Shown here piece after piece: positions 8,900 to 17,332 of a DNA stretch of 32,443 bases. The stretch is from an uncultured Aliivibrio sp. (lineage in GTDB: Bacteria > Pseudomonadota > Gammaproteobacteria > Enterobacterales > Vibrionaceae), in assembly GCF_946479765.1 (NCBI RefSeq), contig NZ_CAMLHO010000036.1, positions 1 to 32,443 of the forward strand. Direction: 5' to 3'. The notes under the pieces were generated by a model. That model made no database searches. It saw nothing but the letters and a program-made list of their open reading frames with translations, and had not been told where the DNA came from. Every line of letters starts with the position of its first letter. The first letter of the stretch is position 1. The position numbers and the translations under genes are program-made.

Positions 8900-9499
8900 A
8901 TGAATTACAAGTTTCCAATGTCAGCATTCTTCTTATTGATGCTATCAGGGTGTGCGACAGCACCGCCAACCAAGCAAGACAACCTGTGCGAGATCTTTCG
9001 TGAAAAAAGTGGTTGGTATGATGATGCTAAAGATATGACGGAGGAGTACGGTACGCCAATAAATGTGGCAATGGCGATCATGAAGCAAGAAAGTAGTTTC
9101 CGATCGGATGTTCGTCCACCAAGGACTAAGCTATTAGGTTTTATTCCATGGAGTCGACCAAGTTCTGCTTATGGTTATGCTCAGGCACAAGATCCTGTGT
9201 GGGGAGAATACGAAGAGGCGACTGGTGGTGGATCTCGCAGTAGTTTTGATGATGCGATACTATTTATAGGTTGGTATACTGATGGGACGCAAAAGCAATT
9301 AGGGATTTCCAAATGGGACCCTTATAATCAATATCTTGCTTATCATGAAGGTCGGGGTGGCTATAAGCGCAAAAGCTATCAAAGCAAACCACAATTGATT
9401 AAGATAGCTCGTAAGGTTGAATCTCAAGCTAAAACATACGGCTGGCAATTAAAGCAATGTAAAGCTGAGCTTGAACGACAAAGTAGTTGGTGGTGGTAA
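8900..9499 (+). CDS. Lytic transglycosylase-like (SLT) lipoprotein
   Basis: A 199-aa lipoprotein with a lysozyme-like fold of the transglycosylase SLT type, expected to cleave the glycan strands of peptidoglycan. Signal peptide with lipobox LSGC (C18). The putative catalytic glutamate is E64 in AIMKQESSFRSD, followed by SAYGYAQAQDPVW (substrate-groove motif, usually GxMQ) and YLAYHEGRGGY, matching the AYNxG motif of the family. The track of aromatic residues at the C-terminus (SSWWW) is odd. I chose ATG 8900 because GAGTG lies 6 bases before it; a GTG at 8891 in the same frame has no visible ribosome site. luxS follows after 30 bases with no terminator between. Activity is untested. Confidence 0.85.
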   Translation: MNYKFPMSAFFLLMLSGCATAPPTKQDNLCEIFREKSGWYDDAKDMTEEYGTPINVAMAIMKQESSFRSDVRPPRTKLLGFIPWSRPSSAYGYAQAQDPVWGEYEEATGGGSRSSFDDAILFIGWYTDGTQKQLGISKWDPYNQYLAYHEGRGGYKRKSYQSKPQLIKIARKVESQAKTYGWQLKQCKAELERQSSWWW

Positions 9500-9529
9500 G
9501 CCATCATTCATAAATTAAAGGATTATAAT

Positions 9530-10048
9530 ATGCCATTATTAGATAGTTTCACTGTAGATCATACTCGTATGGAAGCACCTGCGGTTCGTGTTGCAAAAAC
9601 AATGCAAACGCCAAAAGGGGATACGATCACAGTATTTGATTTGCGCTTTACTGCACCAAATAAAGATATTTTATCTGAAAAAGGCATTCATACATTAGAG
9701 CATTTGTACGCAGGCTTTATGCGTAATCATCTAAATGGTTCAGAAGTAGAGATCATTGATATCTCGCCAATGGGTTGTCGTACTGGTTTTTACATGAGTT
9801 TAATTGGCACACCAGTCGAACAAACTGTGGCTAACGCTTGGATTGCATCGATGGAAGATGTACTGAAGGTTGAAGCTCAGAATAAGATCCCTGAATTGAA
9901 TGAATATCAATGTGGTACTTATGAAATGCATTCATTAGAAGAAGCAAAAGCCATTGCTACTGCTATCTTGGCATCTGGGATCAGAGTAAATAAAAATGAT
10001 GAGCTAGCGCTACCAGATTCAATGTTAAAAGAGTTATCTGTTGATTAA
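9530..10048 (+). CDS. luxS: S-ribosylhomocysteine lyase (AI-2 synthase)
   Basis: Cleaves S-ribosylhomocysteine to homocysteine and DPD, the precursor of autoinducer-2, serving both the activated methyl cycle and quorum signalling. The 172-aa sequence has all family landmarks: HTLEH with metal ligands H54 and H58 and catalytic E57, C83 in MGCRTGFY as catalytic acid/base, and C128 in YQCGTYEMH as the third metal ligand. AAAGGA precedes the ATG. There is no room for a full promoter in the 30-base gap, so it is either read from the lipoprotein gene or has a promoter inside it. It ends at a terminator shared with convergent yfjD. Confidence 0.98.
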   Translation: MPLLDSFTVDHTRMEAPAVRVAKTMQTPKGDTITVFDLRFTAPNKDILSEKGIHTLEHLYAGFMRNHLNGSEVEIIDISPMGCRTGFYMSLIGTPVEQTVANAWIASMEDVLKVEAQNKIPELNEYQCGTYEMHSLEEAKAIATAILASGIRVNKNDELALPDSMLKELSVD

Positions 10049-10067
10049 TTCTGTTTCTATATAATAT

Positions 10068-10101
10068 AAAAAAGCCCGTATTAACTAATACGGGCTTTTT
10101 T
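10068..10101. terminator. Bidirectional terminator between luxS and yfjD
   Basis: A near-perfect 16-bp inverted repeat with A6GCCCGTATTA on one arm and its complement on the other, flanked by A-run and T-run, so it can stop transcription from both sides. Confidence 0.93.
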
Positions 10102-10109
10102 ATAAGGCG

Positions 10110-11384
10110 CTATTTTGTTTTTTCTGGACTAGGAAATACGTTAACTAAATTAATTTTATTTTCCTCAACGGCAATGATTTTCATATTGTGCTGTCCTATT
10201 TTAAAGCTAATTTCAGTGCCTGGTATCTCTTCTAAATGTTCGAGTATTAATCCATTTAATGTTCTTGGCCCATCGGTAGGTAAATTCCACTTTAAACCTT
10301 TGTTGATATCTCGGATATTAGCACTTCCTTCAATCATAAAGCTGCCATCAGGTTGAGGTGTGATTTCTTCAGCTAAACTCGGTGCCATTGATGTAGTAAA
10401 TTCACCCACAATCTCTTCTAAAATATCTTCAAGTGTAATTAAACCTTGAATGTCACCATACTCATCGACAACCAGCCCAATGCGTTCTTTATTACGCTGA
10501 AACTTAAGTAATTGAGTATTTAGCGGTGTTGCTTCTGGAATGAAGTAAATTTCATCCGCTGCGCGTAATAATGTTTCTTTTGTCATTTCTTTTTTTTCAA
10601 GCATTAAACGGTATGACTCACGTAAGCGTAACATGCCCACGACTTCATCAATTTGGTCACGGTACAGTACGATGCGGCCATGAGGGGAATGGGCTAATTG
10701 GCGTGATATGGACTTCCAATCATCATTAATATCGATACCGGTGATGTCACTGCGAGGGACCATGATGTCATTCACGGTAACATGTTCTAAATCTAGAATA
10801 GAAATGAGCATTTCTTGGTGACGGAGAGGGATAAGTCCACCAGCTTCATGTACTACCGTTCTCAGTTCTTCAGAGCTTAAGTTGTCTTTAGTATCATGGT
10901 TCGTACCAAGGCCAAGGATTTTTAGGAAACCATTGGTAATTAAGTTGACGAAGATAACTAATGGAGAAAGAAGTTTCATTAATACATTAAGTACAATACT
11001 GCTGCTATAAGAAACACGCTCAGGATACATTGCGGCTAGCGTTTTTGGGGTGACTTCTGCAAAAACAAGGATGACAAGAGTTAAAATACCAGTGGCAATT
11101 GCTACGCCATAATCACCATAAAGACGCATGCCAAGGATAGTTGCAATCGCAGAGGCTAGGATATTGACTAGATTATTACCGATAAGAATTAAGCCAATGA
11201 GACGGTCAGGACGACTTAGTAATTTTTCAACACGTTTCGCACCTTTGTGGCCTTGATTAGCGAGGTGCTTTAGGCGATAACGGTTTAACGACATCATGCC
11301 CGTTTCTGAGCTTGAGAAGTAACCTGAGATAACAATAAGTATAGCTAATAGAGTAAATAGGGCGCCGGTTGATATGTCGTCCAA
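10110..11384 (-). CDS. yfjD: CNNM/CorB-type membrane protein with CBS pair
   Basis: A 424-aa inner-membrane protein of the HlyC/CorC superfamily, close to E. coli YfjD (CorB-like), implicated in Mg2+ or other divalent cation export or homeostasis. Order: DUF21 transmembrane domain (about 1-180) with the conserved SGYFSSSETGMMSLNRYRL and GNNLVNILAS motifs; a CBS pair (about 200-330), containing IMVPRSDITGI and EYGDIQGLITLEDILEEIVGEF; and a C-terminal CorC_HlyC domain. The start is TTG with GAGGA 9 bases before it; an in-frame TGA 15 bases upstream excludes a longer product, and the next ATG would remove part of helix 1. It follows ypjD on the minus strand, as in E. coli. Confidence 0.93.
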   Translation of the reverse strand: MDDISTGALFTLLAILIVISGYFSSSETGMMSLNRYRLKHLANQGHKGAKRVEKLLSRPDRLIGLILIGNNLVNILASAIATILGMRLYGDYGVAIATGILTLVILVFAEVTPKTLAAMYPERVSYSSSIVLNVLMKLLSPLVIFVNLITNGFLKILGLGTNHDTKDNLSSEELRTVVHEAGGLIPLRHQEMLISILDLEHVTVNDIMVPRSDITGIDINDDWKSISRQLAHSPHGRIVLYRDQIDEVVGMLRLRESYRLMLEKKEMTKETLLRAADEIYFIPEATPLNTQLLKFQRNKERIGLVVDEYGDIQGLITLEDILEEIVGEFTTSMAPSLAEEITPQPDGSFMIEGSANIRDINKGLKWNLPTDGPRTLNGLILEHLEEIPGTEISFKIGQHNMKIIAVEENKINLVNVFPSPEKTK

Positions 11385-11483
11385 GTGTATTGATCCTCAA
11401 TGTTAAAAAATGGTATAGCGAATTTACTAATACTAACGATAAAAATGCAAATCTAATCGTAAAAAATGAGCAGGTTATCGTTG

Positions 11484-12278
11484 TTAGCTTAAGATGATTT
11501 CTTGAACAAAACGACTACCAAAATAAGCAAGAGTTAATAAAAATGCACCAGTCAGACTAAACCACAATGCTTTTTGCCCACGCCAACCTTGACGATAATG
11601 GCCCCAACTTAATATGGCATAAACAATCCAAGCTAAGAATGACAGTACGGCTTTATGCGTCTTCCCTTGAGCAAGCATATCTTGAATGAATGTGAGTCCG
11701 GTCAACAATGTGAGAGTTAATAGTCCTAAACCAATAAGAATGATCTTGAAAAGTTGGCGTTCTACCATCATTAATGGAGGGAGATTTGGGTTAATAGTTA
11801 ATGATTTCTTACTTTTTAATTTATGGTCAAGCCAAGCAAGTTGTAGAGCGTAAAGAGTGGCAATTATTAACGTTGAGTATGCAAATAATGCGAATGAAAT
11901 ATGGATAAGCAGGCTTGGGTGTGTTTCTAAATGAGTAATAAAAGCACCAGGTAAGAAGGTTGCTGCTAGTAAGTTGATCGCGGAGAAACTGTAAACAACA
12001 GGTAGAATAAACCAGACTCTAAATTTGAGCATTGATGCGCTCATTGTAAGAGAAATAATAAAGCTAATAAGGGACGCGACATTTAAAATACTTAGATTTT
12101 GCCCCGAGCTATTTAAGATCAATTCCTTTAATTGCCAAGCGTGCAAAAGCAATGCAAGCGATGCGCAAATAAATACGACATTGGCTTGAATTTTATTTTG
12201 ATTTGCTAAGCCAGGAATAACAAAAGCTAACGCAAGAAAGTAAAAAAGTGCTGCACTGATTGCTATAATGGTATCCAT
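11484..12278 (-). CDS. ypjD: YpjD, CcsA/HemX-like inner-membrane protein
   Basis: A 264-aa protein with about eight hydrophobic segments, of the cytochrome c assembly (CcsA/HemX) family. Recognisable elements are HLETHPSLLIHISFALFAYSTLIIATLYALQLAWLDHKLK (about 135-175) and LTLLTGLTF; the tryptophan-rich haem-handling WWD motif of true CcsA/CcmC proteins is not seen. E. coli YpjD, its likely counterpart, lies between ffh and yfjD in the same way. A link to metal handling is suggested only by its partner yfjD. It is divergent from ffh, with 151 bases between the starts, and 99 bases separate it from yfjD. Confidence 0.9.
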   Translation of the reverse strand: MDTIIAISAALFYFLALAFVIPGLANQNKIQANVVFICASLALLLHAWQLKELILNSSGQNLSILNVASLISFIISLTMSASMLKFRVWFILPVVYSFSAINLLAATFLPGAFITHLETHPSLLIHISFALFAYSTLIIATLYALQLAWLDHKLKSKKSLTINPNLPPLMMVERQLFKIILIGLGLLTLTLLTGLTFIQDMLAQGKTHKAVLSFLAWIVYAILSWGHYRQGWRGQKALWFSLTGAFLLTLAYFGSRFVQEIILS

Positions 12279-12392
12279 AATTCACTGATCATCTAGTTTA
12301 TCAACAATTTGATTATACCCTTTAGAGGTCAATCTCGGTAGGTGTGATTCAGTTAGTATAAAAAATTTTAATTATAACGTCTCAGATTTAGG

Positions 12393-12398
12393 TATAAT
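12393..12398 (+). promoter_or_regulatory. Candidate -10 element of ffh promoter
   Basis: A perfect TATAAT lies 31 bases before the ffh start codon. No convincing -35 is present at 16-18 bases; the upstream sequence is only A+T-rich. Confidence 0.4.
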
Positions 12399-12429
12399 CG
12401 AGAAATGGTCGCAAAGTAGGCGCAGGAAT

Positions 12430-13809
12430 ATGTTTGATAATTTAACGGATAGACTATCCAAAACCCTGAAAAACATCAGTGGTAAAGGTCGATTAACAGA
12501 AGACAATATTAAAGAAACATTACGTGAAGTTCGTATGGCACTCTTAGAGGCTGACGTTGCTTTACCTGTTGTTCGTGATTTTGTTAAACGAGTAAAAGAA
12601 AATGCGGTTGGTGTTGAGGTTTCAAAAAGCCTAACACCAGGGCAAGAATTCATAAAGATCGTTCAGTCTGAGCTAGTCTCTATAATGGGGGACTCTAATG
12701 AAGCCCTTAATTTAGCGAGTCAGCCTCCAGCGGTTATTTTAATGGCAGGTTTACAAGGTGCAGGTAAAACAACCAGTACTGCTAAACTAGCTAAGCTATT
12801 AAAAGAAAGAGATAAAAAGAAAGTACTTGTTGTATCTGCCGATGTATATCGTCCAGCTGCGATTAAGCAGCTAGAAATGCTAGCTGGAGAAGTTGAGGTA
12901 GATTTCTTCCCATCAAGTGCCGATCAAAAACCGATTGATATTGTTGATGGTGCAATCAGCCATGCAAAATTAAAGTTCTTTGACGTAGTCATCGTCGATA
13001 CAGCAGGTCGTTTAGCTGTTGATACTGAAATGATGGATGAAATCAAACAACTTCACGCACACGTAAATCCAATTGAAACCTTGTTTGTTGTTGATGCAAT
13101 GACGGGGCAAGATGCGGCGAATACCGCAAAAGCATTTGGTGACACGTTACCATTAACGGGTGTTATCTTAACAAAAGTTGATGGTGATGCTCGTGGTGGT
13201 GCCGCGCTATCTGTTCGTCATATTACCGGTAAACCTGTCAAATTTTTAGGTGTTGGTGAGAAAACGGATGCATTAGAACCTTTCCACCCAGAACGTATTG
13301 CTTCTCGTATTTTAGGTATGGGTGATGTTCTTTCTTTAATTGAAGATTTAGAGAAAAACGTTGATAAAGAAAAAGCAGAAAGGTTAGCGAAAAAGTTCAA
13401 AGAAAAGAAAGGCTTTGATCTTGAAGATTTCCGAGAACAACTTGGTCAGATGAAGAACATGGGCGGCATGATGGGCATGATGGATAAACTTCCAGGCATG
13501 TCTCAGCTACCGGATAATGTTAAAGATAAAGTTGATGATAAAATGTTCCATCAAATGGAAGCTATTATTAACTCAATGACATTAAAAGAGCGTGAGCGTC
13601 CAGAACTAATCAAAGGATCACGTAAAAAACGTATTGCAGCAGGTTCTGGTACTCAAGTACAAGATGTGAACCGAATGTTGAAACAGTTTACTCAAATGCA
13701 GAAAATGATGAAAAAAATGCAGAAGGGTGGAATGAAAGGCATGATGCGTAATATGCAAGGTATGATGGGTGGTGGTGGCATGGGCGGTATGGGTGGCTTT
13801 GGTCGCTAA
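12430..13809 (+). CDS. ffh: Signal recognition particle protein Ffh
   Basis: The SRP54-type GTPase that binds 4.5S RNA and signal sequences and brings ribosomes to FtsY at the inner membrane. Order in 459 aa: N domain (1-about 90); G domain with P-loop GLQGAGKTT (107-115), DVYRPAAIKQL, DTAGR (190-194) and TKVD (248-251); then the methionine-rich M domain (about 330-430), which binds RNA and signal peptides, ending in a Gly/Met tail. The RNA-binding helix region includes KGSRKKRIAAGSG. The ATG is preceded by GTAGG and a second AGGA. It leads the conserved ffh-rpsP-rimM-trmD-rplS order but is separated from rpsP by a strong terminator. Confidence 0.98.
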   Translation: MFDNLTDRLSKTLKNISGKGRLTEDNIKETLREVRMALLEADVALPVVRDFVKRVKENAVGVEVSKSLTPGQEFIKIVQSELVSIMGDSNEALNLASQPPAVILMAGLQGAGKTTSTAKLAKLLKERDKKKVLVVSADVYRPAAIKQLEMLAGEVEVDFFPSSADQKPIDIVDGAISHAKLKFFDVVIVDTAGRLAVDTEMMDEIKQLHAHVNPIETLFVVDAMTGQDAANTAKAFGDTLPLTGVILTKVDGDARGGAALSVRHITGKPVKFLGVGEKTDALEPFHPERIASRILGMGDVLSLIEDLEKNVDKEKAERLAKKFKEKKGFDLEDFREQLGQMKNMGGMMGMMDKLPGMSQLPDNVKDKVDDKMFHQMEAIINSMTLKERERPELIKGSRKKRIAAGSGTQVQDVNRMLKQFTQMQKMMKKMQKGGMKGMMRNMQGMMGGGGMGGMGGFGR

Positions 13810-13848
13810 CTGTTATTCTCACTACTAAAATGTACTAACAAGATATTA

Positions 13849-13898
13849 AGGTGCGACAAGTTAATTTATTGATAAATTTAACCTAGCGCACCTTTTTT
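13849..13898 (+). terminator. Terminator of ffh
   Basis: Outer stem AGGTGCG/CGCACCT encloses an A+T-rich inner stem (GTTAATTTAT with its near-complement, one bulge), followed by T6. Confidence 0.88.
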
Positions 13899-13944
13899 AC
13901 CTGATTTTTTCACCAATTACATAAATAATTGGCGAAAAAGTAGC

Positions 13945-13992
13945 TAAAGCCCTTGCATTGAAAGCTCATAAGAGTAAAATTCCGGGGCTTTA
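13945..13992 (+). promoter_or_regulatory. rpsP operon promoter within an inverted repeat
   Basis: -35 TTGCAT (13953-13958), 16-base spacer and -10 TAAAAT (13975-13980). The discriminator TCCGGGGC is G+C-rich, as at growth-rate-controlled promoters. TAAAGCCC (13945-13952) and its perfect complement GGGCTTTA (13985-13992) flank the core promoter. Confidence 0.6.
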
Positions 13993-14004
13993 TTTTGGCA
14001 CGAG

Positions 14005-14033
14005 GGCTCAATAAAATTGTTATTTTTTGAGCC
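14005..14033 (+). promoter_or_regulatory. Leader hairpin upstream of rpsP
   Basis: GGCTCAA and TTGAGCC pair perfectly, and three more A-T pairs follow a T-T mismatch. It lies within the predicted 5' untranslated RNA, 35 bases before the rpsP ATG. Function is unknown; a translation or attenuation control element is possible. Confidence 0.4.
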
Positions 14034-14068
14034 AATTTAATTTTTGTACGAAGCAAATAGAGGACGAT

Positions 14069-14317
14069 ATGGTTACCATTCGTTTGGCACGTCACGGCGC
14101 TAAGAAGCGTCCATTTTATCAAATCGTAGTAGCGGACAGCCGTTTTAAATCAACTGGTCGTTACATTGAGAAAGTAGGCTTCTTTAACCCTACAGCACAA
14201 GGTCAAGAAGAAGGTCTTCGTTTAGATCTTGATCGCGTTAACCATTGGGTTGGTTTAGGCGCTGGTCTTTCTGATCGTGTAGCTAAGCTAGTTAAAGACG
14301 CTAACAAAGCGGCTTAA
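14069..14317 (+). CDS. rpsP: 30S ribosomal protein S16
   Basis: An 82-aa small-subunit protein that binds 16S rRNA in the body of the 30S subunit and is needed for its assembly. It opens with the family signature [20 protein letters not shown] and has [18 protein letters not shown]. The start is ATG 14069 with AGAGGA before it; the same frame runs 14 codons further upstream without a stop, but those codons lie in the leader and match nothing in S16. First gene of rpsP-rimM-trmD-rplS. Confidence 0.97.
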   Translation: MVTIRLARHGAKKRPFYQIVVADSRFKSTGRYIEKVGFFNPTAQGQEEGLRLDLDRVNHWVGLGAGLSDRVAKLVKDANKAA

Positions 14318-14343
14318 TTTAGTTGGTTAAAGGTAAAGATTTT

Positions 14344-14871
14344 ATGAGTAAGCAAGACGAAGTAATTGTTGTAGGTAAGTTCGGTGCTTCCTATGGTATT
14401 CGTGGATGGTTGAAAGTAGTTTCTTTTACTGATCAACCTGAAAGCATTTTCGACTACAAACCGTTACTTATTAAAGTAAAAGATGAGTGGGTCGAGTTTT
14501 CAGTCGAAAGCTGGAAACGTCATAAAGGTTTGGTGTGCAAACTGGAAGGGTTAGAAGTTAGAGAAGAAGCTCAAGCTTATACTAATCTGGAAATTGCAGT
14601 TAAAGCAGATGCACTACCTGAGCTGTCAGAAGATGAATTCTACTGGCGTGAATTGTTTGGTATGGAAGTAGTTACAAGCCAAGGTTACGCCCTAGGTATT
14701 GTTGACGATATATTTGAAACCGGATCAAACGATGTTCTTGTAGTCAAAGCAAACCTGAAAGATGCTTTTGGTAAAAAGGAACGTTTGATTCCTTTTATTG
14801 ATGAGCAAGTGATCAAATTAATTGATCGTGAGGCTCAACGGATCGAAGTTGACTGGGAACCTGGGTTCTAA
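14344..14871 (+). CDS. rimM: Ribosome maturation factor RimM
   Basis: A 175-aa assembly factor for the head of the 30S subunit that binds S19 and acts on 16S maturation near helices 31 and 33. N-terminal beta-barrel RimM domain (about 1-95) with [16 protein letters not shown]-terminal PRC-barrel domain (about 100-172) with [27 protein letters not shown] and terminal EVDWEPGF, very close to E. coli. Start ATG 14344, giving MSKQ as in E. coli; a TTG 7 codons earlier in frame lies just after the rpsP stop and is less likely. It is 26 bases after rpsP. Confidence 0.97.
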   Translation: MSKQDEVIVVGKFGASYGIRGWLKVVSFTDQPESIFDYKPLLIKVKDEWVEFSVESWKRHKGLVCKLEGLEVREEAQAYTNLEIAVKADALPELSEDEFYWRELFGMEVVTSQGYALGIVDDIFETGSNDVLVVKANLKDAFGKKERLIPFIDEQVIKLIDREAQRIEVDWEPGF

Positions 14872-14893
14872 ACCCTAGGTAAAGCGAGGGCAC

Positions 14894-15634
14894 ATGTGGG
14901 TTGGGGTTATAAGCCTATTTCCTGAAATGTTCCGTTCGGTTACCGATTTTGGGGTAACTAGCCAAGCAATTAAAAAAGGTCTTTTATCTATAGAGACATG
15001 GAATCCTAGAGATTTCACTCAAGATAAACATCGCACTGTTGATGACAGACCTTATGGTGGTGGTCCTGGTATGTTAATGATGGTTCAGCCTTTGCGCGAC
15101 GCCATTACCGCAGCCAGAGAAGCCGCACCAGGCAAAACGAAAGTGATTTACCTTTCACCTCAAGGCCGTACGCTGAATCAAGCTGGTGTTGAGGAGTTAG
15201 CAACAACTGAGAATTTAATTCTTATTTGTGGCCGATACGAAGGTGTAGATGAGCGCATAATACAATCAGAAGTTGACGAAGAATGGTCAATTGGCGATTT
15301 TGTGCTTACAGGTGGGGAACTCCCTGCTATGACGTTAATTGATTCTGTCTCTCGGTTTGTTCCGGGTGTGCTAGGAGATTTTGCGTCCGCCGAAGAAGAT
15401 TCTTTTGCAGACGGTTTGTTAGATTGTCCACACTATACAAGACCTGAGGTTTTGGATGGTAAGGAAGTACCTAGTGTACTTAAATCTGGGAATCATAAAG
15501 ATATCGCTCGTTGGCGAATGAAACAATCGTTAGGCCGTACTTGGTTAAGAAGACCAGAGCTCCTGGGAAATCTAGCTCTGACTGACGAACAGGAATTATT
15601 GCTAGCTGAATTTGTTCGTGAAGAACATCAGTAA
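14894..15634 (+). CDS. trmD: tRNA (guanine-N1)-methyltransferase
   Basis: Methylates G37 next to the anticodon in tRNAs that read CNN codons, preventing +1 frameshifts. The 246-aa SPOUT enzyme has the trefoil-knot AdoMet site: [25 protein letters not shown] and [16 protein letters not shown]. The C-terminal domain has [22 protein letters not shown] and [23 protein letters not shown] precedes the ATG, 22 bases after rimM. Confidence 0.98.
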   Translation: MWVGVISLFPEMFRSVTDFGVTSQAIKKGLLSIETWNPRDFTQDKHRTVDDRPYGGGPGMLMMVQPLRDAITAAREAAPGKTKVIYLSPQGRTLNQAGVEELATTENLILICGRYEGVDERIIQSEVDEEWSIGDFVLTGGELPAMTLIDSVSRFVPGVLGDFASAEEDSFADGLLDCPHYTRPEVLDGKEVPSVLKSGNHKDIARWRMKQSLGRTWLRRPELLGNLALTDEQELLLAEFVREEHQ

Positions 15635-15683
15635 AGTAAGTAATTAAGAAATTTAGTATCAGTTTATTCTAGGATATACAAAA

Positions 15684-16037
15684 ATGAGCAACATCATTAA
15701 AGCAATTGAAGATGCGCAACTAAAGCAAGATCTACCTAAGTTTTCACCAGGTGATACTGTTATAGTTCAAGTTAAAGTAAAAGAAGGTGACCGTGAGCGT
15801 CTACAGGCTTTCGAAGGCGTTGTAATCGCTATTCGTAACCGTGGTCTTCACTCTGCGTTTACTGTACGTAAAATTTCTAACGGTGAAGGTGTTGAGCGTA
15901 CGTTCCAAACTCACTCTCCAGTCGTTAACAGCATCGAAGTTAAGCGTCGCGGTGCAGTACGTCGTGCCAAGTTGTACTACCTGCGTGAGCGTTCTGGTAA
16001 ATCAGCTCGTATCAAAGAGAAGCTGACTAAAAAGTAA
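15684..16037 (+). CDS. rplS: 50S ribosomal protein L19
   Basis: A 117-aa large-subunit protein at the 30S-50S interface. Signatures: [30 protein letters not shown] in the N-terminal half, then [51 protein letters not shown] precedes the ATG. Last gene of the operon, 49 bases after trmD and closed by a terminator. Confidence 0.98.
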   Translation: MSNIIKAIEDAQLKQDLPKFSPGDTVIVQVKVKEGDRERLQAFEGVVIAIRNRGLHSAFTVRKISNGEGVERTFQTHSPVVNSIEVKRRGAVRRAKLYYLRERSGKSARIKEKLTKK

Positions 16038-16070
16038 CGCACACGAGAACGTTTCTCAAATGTGCTATAG

Positions 16071-16100
16071 AGGTGTGCTGTTATCAGCGCACCTTTTTTT
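16071..16100 (+). terminator. Terminator of rpsP-rplS operon
   Basis: AGGTGTGCTG pairs with CAGCGCACCT (10 bp, one G-U) around loop TTAT, followed by T7. Confidence 0.95.
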
Positions 16101-16115
16101 GTGCCTACAAAATAT

Positions 16116-16133
16116 TGTAAACTAATATTTACA
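16116..16133 (+). promoter_or_regulatory. TyrR box 1 (perfect consensus) upstream of aroF
   Basis: TGTAAA-N6-TTTACA matches the TyrR strong-box consensus at every defined base. It lies 137 bases before the aroF start. Confidence 0.85.
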
Positions 16134-16145
16134 TTTTAATTATTT

Positions 16146-16163
16146 TGTATTTAATCTATTACA
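16146..16163 (+). promoter_or_regulatory. TyrR box 2 (weak) upstream of aroF
   Basis: TGTATT-N6-ATTACA keeps the essential G and C 14 bases apart and departs from consensus at three core positions, as weak boxes do. It sits 30 bases (about three helical turns) downstream of box 1 and just before a candidate -35, TTGATT at 16168-16173. Confidence 0.6.
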
Positions 16164-16224
16164 GGTGTTGATTTTTACTCTATAACTGTTAAATTATTCC
16201 TACTTGTCTTAGAAAGACTATTAA

Positions 16225-16242
16225 TGGAAATAAAAGTTTACA
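16225..16242 (+). promoter_or_regulatory. TyrR box 3 (one mismatch) next to aroF start
   Basis: TGGAAA-N6-TTTACA differs from the TyrR consensus at one base. It ends 10 bases before the aroF ATG, downstream of the likely promoter, so binding would repress. Confidence 0.65.
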
Positions 16243-16252
16243 GGTGTAGAAG

Positions 16253-17326
16253 ATGAAAAAAAGCGAATTAAGCAATATCAATATTAGTGACGAACAAGTA
16301 CTGATCACGCCACAAGAATTAAAAAATAAAATCCCACTAAGCGATAGTGCTCGCCAGTTTATTCAACAATCTCGCCAAATTATTTCAAATATTATTCATA
16401 AAGAAGATCATCGTTTATTGATCGTTTGTGGTCCATGTTCAATTCATGATATCGACGCCGCGAAAGAATACGCGAAGCGCCTGAAGGTGATCTCTGAAGA
16501 TCTTAAAGATCAGCTTTATATTGTTATGCGTGTTTACTTTGAAAAGCCAAGAACAACGGTCGGCTGGAAAGGGTTAATTAATGACCCTCACTTGGATGGT
16601 ACTTTTGATATTGACTATGGTCTGCATTCAGCACGACAGCTTTTAGTTGATCTTGCTGAAATGGAAATTCCATTAGCAACAGAGGCGCTAGACCCAATTA
16701 GCCCACAATACATCGGTGATACTTTTAGTTGGGCTGCGATTGGTGCTCGTACTACTGAATCACAAACTCACCGTGAAATGGCAAGTGGCCTTTCAGTTCC
16801 TGTTGGGTTTAAGAATGGTACTGATGGCAGTTTGTCGACGTCAATTAATGCAATGCAGGCGGCAGCGTCAAGTCATCGTTTTATGGGGATTAATAATGAA
16901 GGTCAAGTTGCATTGTTAACCACGCAAGGTAATCCAAATGGTCATGTAATTTTACGTGGTGGTAAGCAGACAAACTATGATTCAGTTTCTGTGACTGAAT
17001 GTGAAGAAGAGTTAGCAAAATCTAATCTTGATTCTGCATTAATGATTGACTGTAGCCATGCTAATTCTCGTAAAGATTACCGTCGTCAGCCCTTGGTTGC
17101 AGAAGATGTGATTCATCAGATCCGTGAAGGTAATAAATCGATTATCGGTTTGATGATTGAAAGTCATTTAAATGAAGGTAATCAACCTTCAGATATCCCA
17201 TTATCAGAGATGAAATATGGGGTGTCTATCACGGATGCGTGTATCAATTGGGGATCAACTGAGGCACTATTACGTCATACTCATAAAGAATTAATTCCAG
17301 TATTGGAAGAGCGTTTAAAAGGATAG
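16253..17326 (+). CDS. aroF: DAHP synthase, tyrosine-regulated type
   Basis: Condenses phosphoenolpyruvate and erythrose 4-phosphate to DAHP, the entry to the shikimate pathway. The 357-aa type I enzyme has metal ligands C62 (VCGPCSIHD), H269 (MIDCSHANSRKDYRRQ), E303 (MIESHL) and D328 (YGVSITDACINW), and the PEP-site blocks EKPRTTVGWKGLINDP and GARTTESQTHREMASGLSVPVGFKNGTDG. I call it the Tyr-inhibited isoenzyme for its N-terminus like E. coli AroF (ITDEQVL-type), cotranscription with tyrA 6 bases downstream and three upstream TyrR-type boxes. Feedback specificity is inferred, not seen. Confidence 0.94.
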   Translation: MKKSELSNINISDEQVLITPQELKNKIPLSDSARQFIQQSRQIISNIIHKEDHRLLIVCGPCSIHDIDAAKEYAKRLKVISEDLKDQLYIVMRVYFEKPRTTVGWKGLINDPHLDGTFDIDYGLHSARQLLVDLAEMEIPLATEALDPISPQYIGDTFSWAAIGARTTESQTHREMASGLSVPVGFKNGTDGSLSTSINAMQAAASSHRFMGINNEGQVALLTTQGNPNGHVILRGGKQTNYDSVSVTECEEELAKSNLDSALMIDCSHANSRKDYRRQPLVAEDVIHQIREGNKSIIGLMIESHLNEGNQPSDIPLSEMKYGVSITDACINWGSTEALLRHTHKELIPVLEERLKG

Positions 17327-17332
17327 AACGAG

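Noticed and set aside
11433-11488. Imperfect inverted repeat CTAACGATAA ... TTATCGTTGTTAG between ypjD and yfjD
   Set aside because: The loop exceeds 30 bases, one arm has a 2-base bulge and part lies in the ypjD coding region; there is no T-run, so neither terminator nor operator is convincing.
14027-14068. 14-codon extension of rpsP
   Set aside because: S16 begins [10 protein letters not shown] with a good ribosome site; the extra codons lie in the leader hairpin region.
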